The notes below the pieces were generated by a model. It did no database searches, had not been told where the DNA came from, and saw only the letters and a list, made by a program, of their open reading frames with translations. This document shows, piece by piece, positions 23,107 to 33,500 of a stretch of DNA of 64,000 bases (position 1 is the first letter of the stretch; each line of letters begins with the position of its first letter). The position numbers and the translations under genes are program-made. The stretch lies in assembly GCF_036588685.1 (NCBI RefSeq), contig NC_086380.1:30212474-30276473 (forward strand), written 5' to 3'. Source of the stretch: Mytilus trossulus (Eukaryota; Mollusca; Bivalvia; Mytilida; Mytilidae).

Positions 23107-25138
23107 AAAGATCTGATAGTACTCGCAATTATTGAAGCTAGATCAAAGCCATTAAAAACGTAATACAAATATATCTTAGACAGCATACATCCAACATCAA
23201 ATGGATTTAGTATAGAGACGTTATATAAAAACATGATCTTGTGCAATATCGACAGATCGTTGAACCGTGAATGTGCACTTGTTTTTAACCAAATCATTGT
23301 ACCAATAAAAACAATTTTCAAAGATGTGATTACAGTGTTGATTCGGTAACCTTTAAGAATAAATTTATTTAAAGGATCATATGTTTACGCGGATCGGATT
23401 TTAATTTCCAGACTCGGTTAACAGAATGAGGGTAAAATTTAAGATATGCTATTGCGTTTTAAATGAGTTTAATATAGGTACTTGCAGACCAAATACGCTA
23501 ATTACAGAGTTGATAAATTATAGGTAAAAATGATCGAAAAATTATTTTCTATATTTAAGAAAATTTTCATATTAGTGTTTTTTTACCTTTGCTTTATATA
23601 TGTTATCTTCATCCGATCTTTTTGATACACATCAGAACCAAAGTTAACCTATTGTAATGAGTCCAAATGACTTTATAAGAAACCTTGTCATGAAAAATTT
23701 AATGATGAAACAACTAGACAGTCCTGCACTGAATTCAGTACTTCAAATGAAATTTTCACTGATAAAGCATGAATTCTAAAATGTTGGTAGGCTCCTTTTT
23801 TCTGCTTTTTTGCAGCGTTTCTGTTATAGTATCACTCTTTGTTAGGGCGAGGGTCTGCTCGATGTGGAAGTAGTTAAGACTACTGTTAAAAATATAAACT
23901 TTTCCATTGTTCTCAATGGTCTGGAATGATAACAATCTTGATATAGTTTGACTCAACGGTGATGTGACAATCTGTTATACTTTTCATTAATTAGTCAACT
24001 TCTCGTACTCTATTCATAACCAGTATTCAAACCATATAGTGGGTAAATATACTCATCATAGATACCAGGACTAAAATTGTGTACGCCAGGCGCGTGTTAA
24101 AAAAATACAAAGACACAATAACATAACAATGTGAAGAGTATTCACAATTCCTAAAAGTACGTTGACCTATAATAGTTTGCTTTAACAAATTTTGACTTGG
24201 ATGGAGAGTTGTCTCATTGTCACTCATACCATATTTCTAATATCTACAGCTACGGTAATATAATATTTTCATGGGGTAGAAAATGATAAGTATTTCGAAT
24301 AATTCAGTTGATTTGTGTTATTATGGCCATATCAATGATACCTCATTGCTTAGGTAATATATTCCCACGCATAGGAAGCGAGGTGGTGAATCAAATATTT
24401 GTAATACAAATATCAAAGTTGTCTTATGTCGGAGCCTTCTATAGCTTATTTCACGGCATTTTGACAAATAAATGCTAAAAACTACGTCATTTGGTCTGTG
24501 GTGGATATTTGTCTCATAGACAATAATACCAAATTTTATTTCGTTTTTATAGCTGGAAGAATTTTACAATCATGGCTGCTAAGAACAATACAACAATTTT
24601 ATAAAGACAAGTGAGAAAAACTCGATAACAAAAATGAAAAACCAATTACAATTTGTAATGTTATATGATATACTTAAATATTTGTTTTGAATAGAGATAT
24701 ATCGTATTACACACGATTCAGTGTTAGAATCTCTATATATACAACGCATTAGCAACATATATGACTTGTGTGTATGACATCATATGAGTGGGAAAAAGAA
24801 CAAACTTCTAGCATAATTGAAATATTGGAATTAATTTGATTGAATAATCCCAGTAGTGCATTACAGCTACATGTATGTAATATTTAAAAGTAATTGTTAT
24901 TGAACGTATCTTAGTCACATATGTATGGACAGGATCTTTTGTGCATATATTGAATATCTTCAACATGGTAACTTTTTTCTTCAAAATTTGACTTTCATAC
25001 CTCAAGGCGTCATGTTGAAGGCCGAACCTTGACCTATAGTGGTTTACTTTTACAAATTCTTACTTGGATAGAGAGTTGTCTTATTGGCACTCATTCCACT
25101 TCTTCCTATATCTATCTAAGTTAAAAGAATTATCTTCT
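23107..25138. other. Left part of duplication copy 1, no gene
   Basis: Corresponds to 40,625-43,072 in copy 2 but is much diverged, with many small indels. It holds short pieces of dispersed repeats near 24,050-24,240, 24,480-24,550 and 25,010-25,115 (variants of gttgtctcattggc). The reverse 95-codon frame at 23,034-23,321 is not preserved in copy 2. Confidence 0.55.
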
Positions 25139-27542
25139 TTATTTTGAACAAACAGCACAGGTTAAGAATGCATTATTCTTATACGGTGGACACCTCAGTG
25201 TCCCACAAACAGCTTTTACAGGAACAAATAACTTTCCATCTTCGTTGGCTTGTCCACCTTCTAAGGCGATAGGACTGTAATCAACGCAAACATATTCGGA
25301 AGCTGCAACAATTCCATGCCCGTCATCGCCTCCAGCAGCGAGTCTTCCATAATATTCTCGTTTCCATGTCCAAGGGCATTCCGATTTCCCTGGTATCATC
25401 ATAATAGAGGATGCTTTGGTAACTCTACATACAGCGCATGGGACATCCTTCTGAAACATGTTTGGACCGAAATAATTATCTTCGTACTCTGCGCCATACA
25501 TAGTACTCATATGACCATATGGACTCATAGATACGTCTCCATTATAAAAGTCTGGGTCGTGTGGTAGGCATACATAATTTACTGCTGCTCCGTCCTGAGC
25601 AAATGGACCTCCTCCAGCAAACCCTGAGAACATACGAGATATGTTAAACAGAATTTAAAGTCAGTTTATTTAGAAATAAACCTTAAAAAACATGTGACAT
25701 ATGTGTGACAATATATAACGTCAGTTTAAAAAAAAATCTTGAAAACAACGATCTCTTTAATATTATTAATAAAAATACAACTAGGCGATTGCACCATTGA
25801 ATTTTAATGTACACAACACTTTAATGATTAAAGTAAGATAAAGTTTTGACGAAAAAGAACGTCGGCCTACATTTATAAATATTTTTTTTTCTCTTTTTTT
25901 TTCACCACCATTTTACAGCTTATGATACTGTTATAATGATACGTAAGTTATAAAATATAAAAATGTTTTAACGTTAATTATGTCTGTCTGTTACTGGATC
26001 ATAAAGATTTGATGTATCTTAGTTATACCTCCTTTAAATCAAAACGTGTTTCCTTTACTGTGATACATTTCATGTTTGTTTGAAAGGGAACATAGTTAAT
26101 CAACAAACCACACGAACTACTCTTATTCATGGTCAGTTTATAATTTTTCGGGTTACTGACCCTCTTAAAATTAAATGAGTTAACGTAAATAAAAGTCTAT
26201 TGTTTATTTTTAAAAATTTAGTAGAGACACAATTAGTCTTATTACCTTCATATACTAATTCCGTGCCATTTCCTGTACAGTCCTTTCTCCCCCATCGTGT
26301 ATAAATCGCACCAGCTGCTTCTGAAAATACAGATACTACAGATATCAACATTTTTCATTCAAAAACGAGTATGACATAATTGATGACGGCTACTGATACA
26401 AGTCAATGAATGATTACTTTTACATGATCACTATTATTAATATTGATCATTTTAACGTTGTGTTTCCGTTGTGTCGGTTTTTTTTCTCTTATATTTGATT
26501 GTGAATTCACATTACTATAAGACGTGTAACCGTACTTTTCTATCCTATTTGGTTTTGATGTTATATTTGTTATTTTCATCGGATATTGTCTAATGCTTAG
26601 TCCGTTTCTTTGTTGGTTACATTTTAATGTTGTGTCGTTGTTCTCCTCTTATATTTAATGAGTTTCCCTCAGTTTTAGTTTGTGACCCCAAATTTGTTTT
26701 TGTTTATAGATTTACGAGTTTTGTACAGCGGTATACTACTATTGCCTTTATTTAGTATCTTTCTACTTGAGAAATTGGCTTCTAAGTTAATGATAAAAAA
26801 AACCAGACGTCTTATGTGTCATCAATTTTACGAAAAAGCACAACATTCGTGTTATCGTGCTGTAAATATCCACATACCTTAATTATTAAGATTCTATTGA
26901 CTCTTTTGTACTCAAAATTATCAGTCAAAAAGTGTTCTACCGTGAAAACCAGTCATTCAGCTTACAATTGTAACCCAAATTATCAAATGCATACGGAATG
27001 GTATTGCCATTGTTAAAGGCCGCACGGTTGCCTATAATTGATCGCAGCCACTTCATGTGCACTTTGGGAATAGTTGTATGTCTCATTGGCAATCATACTA
27101 CTTATCCTTATTTGTGTAATGTATAAATTTTGAAAGTCTTACTTATACGTCGGAACTATTTTGTACTTTCTGACCGGGGCAGTATTAGTGGTGATACCCC
27201 CTTTTACCAATTGTTCTTTGAAATACTTAAATTGAATTCATACAAAAGTTGGTAAACCGTTTAATATACAGACGATTTAATTAGAATTCCATTTTACACA
27301 CACACAAACAAACAAACAAAGTCTATTACCACTATACCTTTTGCAGATAACAAAGACAACAGCGATTGAATCTGGTTCTGTTGTCCTTGAACAGTCTGCT
27401 TCAGAGTGTCAACATCATTAACCAGTTGTTGAATGTCAATGTCATCAACTAGGAGTCTTTTGCTCTTTGTATTTCCATAACAAGTCACAATGACACAGGA
27501 CAAAATTAAACAAATGTTGACGATACTCTTACTTTGGCACAT
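25139..27542 (-). CDS. Gene A1: secreted short-chain-collagen-C4-like protein, 254 aa
   Basis: Three exons on the minus strand: 27542-27338, 26320-26246 and 25623-25139, GT-AG introns in phase 1, 765 nt including the stop. Residues 1 to about 23 are a signal peptide (hydrophobic IVNICLILSCVIVTC). Residues about 35-68 form a predicted coiled coil (VNDVDTLKQTVQGQQNQIQS), likely for oligomerisation. From residue 69 comes the Cys-rich globular domain common in invertebrate proteins labelled short-chain collagen C4-like: YTRWGR, CLPHDP, YGAEYE, PCAVC, CPWTW, EYVCVD, DGKLFV, CGTLRCPPY and a terminal TCAVCSK. No Gly-X-Y collagen repeat is present, so the coiled coil takes the place of a collagen stem. 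The partner gene B1 starts 3.0 kb away in the opposite direction. An AATAAA overlaps the stop codon. Family placement is from memory of the motif pattern; the biochemical function is unknown. Confidence 0.88.
26437..26751. repeat. Repeat insertion present only in copy 1 (A1 intron 1)
   Basis: About 315 bp absent from the corresponding place in copy 2 (after 44,519). It is flanked by TTA on both sides, and copy 2 has a single TTA. It contains two similar blocks (gttgtgtttccgttgtgtcg and atgttgtgtcgttgttctcc) and a region (tttccctcagtttta, gtatactacta) also seen near 42,870-43,020. Either a post-duplication insertion in copy 1, or a loss in copy 2 between the two TTA. Confidence 0.75.
27010..27110 (+). 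repeat. Short fragment of the caatcatacc repeat
   Basis: Diverged copy: aaggccgcacggttgcctat and gtatgtctcattggcaatca followed by tactacttatcctt. The equivalent in copy 2 is near 44,775-44,873. Confidence 0.7.
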
Positions 27543-30500
27543 TTTTATCTTATCAATTATTATGAAAAGACAAAGGTCAAATATTAACGTGATAAGATCT
27601 TAAAACTGCACGATTTTTATGACTGTTCTTACATCATGTGTTCTTAGCGGTAGCCTGAGACTAAAGAATGAAATCCTTGAATATAAATATTTCAGTGCTG
27701 AAGAAATAAATAAAACGCCAACACCGTCCAAGTATAAATCGAAAATATATCGGGTATAAGTCAATGAGGACGAAACACCTATAAAAACCAAATTTATTGG
27801 ACCCAAGTTTACATGTACAGCGAGAATACATAAAACATAAGCTAATATAAAAATGTCATTTACATCCAAGTGTCCAATAATTAATGTTGGATAAGACGTA
27901 GGACAACCACTTTTTCAAAAATACAAATAACACTTTCTAAATTGTGTACGTTCGCAGAACTATCTGGATCAACGTTCATCAAAGCTTAAAGTTTTAAAGC
28001 CAAGGACCTATAAGTACTGAAGCACGTTGAGGAACTATATGTCAAAAGAACTAAAAATAATGTCAATATAAAGTTTCCTTAGCCTGGCTGCTTAAGTATT
28101 ATTTTTTTTAATATTCACTTATAGAAAATGGATATAGATTTGTTTTTATGTCCTTCTATTATTCCAATTTGATTAATATGAATTTACCCCATTTTATATG
28201 TGAATATAATGATATGGTAGAGAACATTCATTTACTTTGATACAAATGGGAGGTTATAAACTCCTTTATTACACAAGTACGACTTCAGCGTTACCTAATC
28301 TTTTAAAATGAATCGATTTCATGGTGATCATCAAAATTCAGTGACAATTCTGGTATCAAATTATTTCCCTTATAATCTATATTGCTGACTTTTACGACGT
28401 TTGTTGCCTACACTGGGTGTTTCGAAAAATGGTCTTAGTAATAGTAAAATAAAATTGCAATATGCAGGAAAAAAATATAACTCATTTTCTCATGGGAATA
28501 AAAAACAAAAATAGAACACTTAACATAATTATGTTCATATATTTCAAATTACATACTTTTATTATAATTAATAACAGTGACCGGTTACGTCATCCTTTCT
28601 TGTTTTTTAATATCATTTTATCTCTAATTCGCTATGAATTCTGAGATGCAAATAATCACAGAAATGTGGGATATTGAATGACAGGATGTCATAAATATAT
28701 GTGAATGTCACCTAAAGAAACTAGCAAACTGTTGTTTTCTTCTTTTAATTTCTAATACACAGAATGTGCTGTATTAATGCTGCTTTTTATGAGAACAAAA
28801 CCAAAGAGGACTTTGGGGACACACAATTAATTAATTCCTGATCCTTTTACTGGAATTTCTTTGAATAAGCTTCCATGTTAAAACATCAAATCAAAGACTG
28901 ATTATAATGATTGTTATTACAAATATATGTCTCGCTCCCTCCGTCGCTCTCTATGGAATACTTTACAAGAAATACTATATTTTCCTACCTTGCATATGAA
29001 GAATTTAACGGGAAGTACTATTAGTTATGCTGTTGTGTTCGTACGTTTTGTGATGCATAATAAAACTAGAATGTTTAATGAGGCATAGTTTACTATTCGG
29101 TAAGACATAAAGATAATCAAATATTTAGTTGGAAATTAAGATACATCTAAATGAAAGCAATCTAAAAACCAATTAAACCTTTTTATTACTGACTGAGTTG
29201 TGTTCTGTGTAAAGGAGATACAATATATTTGCGTTGGTTTTGTCATAACATATAACGGTCGGCGATTTCAAATAACAATGTTATTATTTTAAAAGATTGC
29301 ACACAAGTTATAAAAATCAATATAACATTATACATGTACGTGGACTTAAATCATAATACATAGATAAACAAAGTGCATGTTATTGCCAGGATACTGTACT
29401 GAAATTTGTGATGATTATGAATCTAAAAGCTATCCGTAATTTGTCAATGTTGGCATTTTCGGACTAATTATATATAAATGCTAGGTCCATACAGATGAAT
29501 ATTACTGATTACGTTTGAAATATATAAAAAGATAGTTATTTGATAAATTACAAATTCATTTCAGGATCACCATTATTCCATAGAAATATCAGTACAATAT
29601 ATTTGAATATCGTGCAATTTTATTTTTCTATGTTTGTTTATTAATATGTTTATTTGGTCGGCTTTCGATGGTTAAAAGCGTTTAGAACTCCGAGATTTTC
29701 AAAGCTGTCATGTTCTGAATAGCATTCCTGAAGTAAAACGTACAATGAGCACACCTGAGAATGTGGGCGCTTTGTGAATGTTCACGACATAAAAAAGTTG
29801 CTGATCTAACATCTAAATCCTATATAATATTGCTTTTAAATGCCGAAATATTTATTTGGATTTCCTTGCACAAAACCTAAAAATTAACGACAAATATGAG
29901 AAGGCGTTTTATATGAAAAAGATATTAAAAAACAATCACGAATCCGTAATATTGATTGGAGAATGAAACGCACCCGCCATAATACTGACTACCAAAATCC
30001 TACTCAATCCTTATAATGAACGATAAATATTGAAAGCTCGTCTAGTTGTGATTTATATTTGTTTAACAAACCATGGCTGAATTTAATCTGCGTAATATAT
30101 ATTCTTCATGTAGTCTTCAAAGAAATCATCAAAGCAATTCGAATAAAAAGAAAGCAACAAGCATTTAAGTTTAATGAAAACTACACTGTGGTAAAAACTC
30201 AACAACAGGACTTTCATGATGGTGTAATGTATTCTCTATCATCCTTTAGATTTTCAGCCGCGAGGTTTTCTACACAACTTTTAAAATAAGTGACTTTTTC
30301 TTGGTTTATCATCCACTTTAATATATTGTTCATGTTGTTGTCATTAATGATTTCATCAAAGCAATTCGAATAAATAAGAAAAAAATACTATTGTTAAAGA
30401 TTAATGAAAATTTTAAGATCGTATGACAATCAACTATCTATTTAAATTCTAGTCCAATCCAATTTATTCAAAACAATGTATTTAAGCAAACTCTCAATCC

Positions 30501-30563
30501 ATCAATCAGTTGGAACTGTAATGTCAAGCGTTTCATTGGAGATTGCATCGGTACACTGAAGAC
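27543..30563. other. Shared upstream region of divergent genes A1 and B1
   Basis: 3.0 kb between the two start codons, nearly identical in copy 2 (45,305-48,322). Two GATAAG sequences lie just upstream of A1 on its strand (within 27,548-27,600), one of them a few bases before its ATG. A possible TATA-like tatttaag lies about 85 bp upstream of the B1 ATG. About 29,190-29,430 resembles 36,715-37,010 (older internal repeat). Open frames at 27,600-27,869 (-) and 30,059-30,289 (+) have no supporting features. Confidence 0.45.
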
Positions 30564-33500
30564 ATGGCAAAACTATTTAATGTCAGATTAGGGTGTTTGA
30601 TACTTTTTGGTATAGTTTGGGTTGTTTACATTGCAAATGGTATGTATTCACTAAATAATAGTCTTGATTTATTTAATTCATTTTTAAATTTTATGGTATG
30701 ATAAATTAAACTTTTTGGTTTCGTATCAAAATAATATAGATTTGATTGAAAATGATTTCTTATTTCTTATTTTTGTATTAGACTTGTTTTATTTGACACT
30801 GGTCATGTTTTTATTTTTCGTAACTGTTTTGCGTTTCCATTGTCTAGAAATACTTGTGTTTCAATTTTGAACTTAGCAATCTTTTTTCAGTCATGTATTA
30901 GGGTAGGAGAAGTTTCGCGGACTGATAGTTTAGAAACAAGTAATAGAATGTTTTTTTCTAAAAGACTTGCCATTCGAAAGCTTATGTTGACTTTTTTTTG
31001 TGGCTTTGTTGTTACATCAACTCAGAATAATGCCCTACAGCTAAATTGTAATGGTGTAAACCAAAATGGAAAAGAGAAAATACCAAGAAAAGGCTACAGT
31101 TTTCTTATTGTGCGTGGTAATTTTTTTAAACTCGGGAAGGCCGTACGTTGACATGCAGTTGCGTATACCCATATCAAAGTATGTAGATATCATATTAAAC
31201 TTTCGAAAAGCCAAAAAACAAAATGACATATTCATAGTTTGTTTTGTGAACATACAATTGGTGAGTAAAATATGTCGGAAAGATATTGTACATGGTGTTA
31301 TTGATTCACCGAATAATTCATGAACACATTTATAATAAAAGATAGATACCTCTCTAAAATAATAATAAAATCTTCTTGATCAAATGACAAATTCATTTTC
31401 AAATTAATTATCTAGAATCTTGTTAATTTCTTGATTACAATATATTGATGAATATTCTTGGTGTATTTATCAATTGAATTCATAAATTTCGACAGTTCGA
31501 CAGAAGGTAAATGTGGTACGTAATTTGACGTCATGACAAAACTTTAAAATCAGATAAGGGTGTGTGTGATATAGTTTGGTTGTATATGTTCCGGACCATA
31601 TGAGTATTTGGACCATATTCGTATGGTCATCACCATATGTGTATACTCATATGGGTCGACCGTACGCGTATGCCGTATGATCGGGGTAATCAACATGTGT
31701 GTTTTTTAGACTTTAAACCATGTTCATAAGGTATGAACATGGTTTAAAGTATAAGTCCTTTTAGTTGTCACATCATTAAAAAGGCCATATCAAAGATAAT
31801 TGTATTTTATTATAATAAAAACGTGATTAAATAATAGAATAAAAGTAAGCAGTTTAAAAAAATAAGTCACTAGTCAAAACTATAAAAAATAAACACATTT
31901 TATAACAATAGGCACTACAGATTTGTTCTTATGGGAGAATTGCAATACGTCGACTTGGAAGATTACTTCTGAAAAATATCCTAATGAACGGTTACACAAG
32001 AAGTAAACTATACTAACTGCTGACGAAAATGTCGACAGGATAAAGAGTTTAATAACTCACCCTAAAGAAGGACAGAATTTGGAGAACGAGCTGCTAAAAA
32101 GGCTAGCATTTCACTCGCCAGCAAAAGGTGTAATTACACACCCAAAATGTGCAAATGCTGTGGTGCCGTGTGGGAATAAATGTAACCCTAAGCATTCATG
32201 CAATATTACAATTTGCGATAAAAACCAACTGTGGCATCAATATTGAATGTTTATGTAGCCTCATTGAATATTGTTTTTATTGGTATAAATATTGATTTTG
32301 TTATCAGTAGATTAAAAGCTAACTAAATATTTCTAGTATGTAATATACATATACATTTTCATGGATCTACAATCTTTTAATACCTGTAACTTGGCATTGC
32401 ACAAGGTCATGTTTTTCTCTGGCTGTTTTTGACGTCTTTACACTAAATTCATTGTATGCTGGATGTGTACGGATTGATTGTTTAGTCTAAGAGGCATGAT
32501 TTTTTTATTAGTTGTGAGTGGCTTTGAACTAGCTGTCAGATAACTGCGAGTACTCTCAGATCTGTTCATTGTGTCACTATGTGTCGGGATGTATAAGTAC
32601 CCGGCCACGTCCACTTGTTTTTTTTTTTTCTATCTGATGAGTTAAGCCTTTTTCAACTGATTTTTATAGTTTGTTCTTATGTTGTACTGTTATACCACTG
32701 TCCTAGGTAAGGGGAAGGGTTGGGATCCCGCTAACATGTTTAACCCCGCCTCATTATTTATGTATGTGCCTGTCCCAAGTCATGAGCCTGTAAATGTGTG
32801 GTTGTCGTTTGTTTATGTGTTACATATTTGTTTTTCGTTCATTTTTTTACTTAAATAAGGGCGTTAGTTTTCTCGTTTGAATTGTTTTACATTGTCTTAT
32901 CGGGGCCTTTTATAGCTGCCTATGCGGTATTGGCTTTGCTCATTGTTGAAGGCCGTACGGTTAACTATAGTTGTTAATGTTTGTGTCATTTTGGTCTTTT
33001 GTGGAAAGTTGTCTCATTGGCAATCATACCACATCTTCTTTTTTATATTTTGATTATATAATAAATCATTGTTTTGTTTTCGATAACGTCTATTGTACTA
33101 TGGAAACATTTCTAATGCAATTTGTAAAAAATACCTATATGGTCCAAATAATCATATGGTCCGACCGTGAATAACCAAACGAGCATAATACTCATATGGT
33201 CCGACCATACGCGTACGGTTGGACCATATGAGTAAACGCATATGGTGATGACCATACGCGTATAGTCCAAATACTCATATGGTCCGGAACAAAATATAGT
33301 AGACACTAATGGTGTATATTTTGTGTTATAGATCCTCCTTGTTTCAAGGCGCTTACATAACTTAACTGAACCTTACGCGCGACCATAATCACAATAAACG
33401 TCGACCTAGTTAAGGAAGAATTGCGTCGGAAGAATTTTGTGATACACCGAATAAAGTAAATGGTAGGCTTTATGATGATGAGATAAAATACATTTCACAA

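Larger units (their letters stand above)
31588..33290. mobile_element. 1.7-kb inverted-repeat element in B1 intron 1
   Basis: Starts gttccggaccatatgagtat and ends with its complement, atactcatatggtccggaac. The inverted ends continue for about 65-100 bp with a few mismatches, and they contain many copies of catatg, often as ggaccatatgagta or accatacgcgta. The interior has a 41-bp perfect hairpin, AT-rich sequence and a nested dispersed repeat (32,570-33,046). No transposase frame is visible, so it is non-autonomous. No clear target-site duplication is seen. It is present in both duplication copies, so it predates the duplication. Confidence 0.85.

Noticed and set aside
23034-23321. 95-codon reverse frame straddling the start of duplication copy 1
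   Set aside because: The matching region in copy 2 is full of indels that break the frame.
25316-25567. 83-codon forward frame
   Set aside because: Antisense shadow of exon 3 of gene A1.
27600-27869. 89-codon reverse frame, hydrophobic, shared by both duplication copies (45,362-45,631)
   Set aside because: The surrounding noncoding DNA is equally identical, so sharing is not evidence of selection; no recognisable domain.
30059-30289. 76-codon forward frame shared with copy 2
   Set aside because: Begins at TTG, not ATG, and lies in a region where everything is conserved by recent duplication or conversion.
32971-33174. Frames beginning MLMFV and containing IGNHTTSSF (also 20,424 reverse and 50,727)
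   Set aside because: Translations of the abundant caatcatacc repeat; they recur wherever the repeat does.
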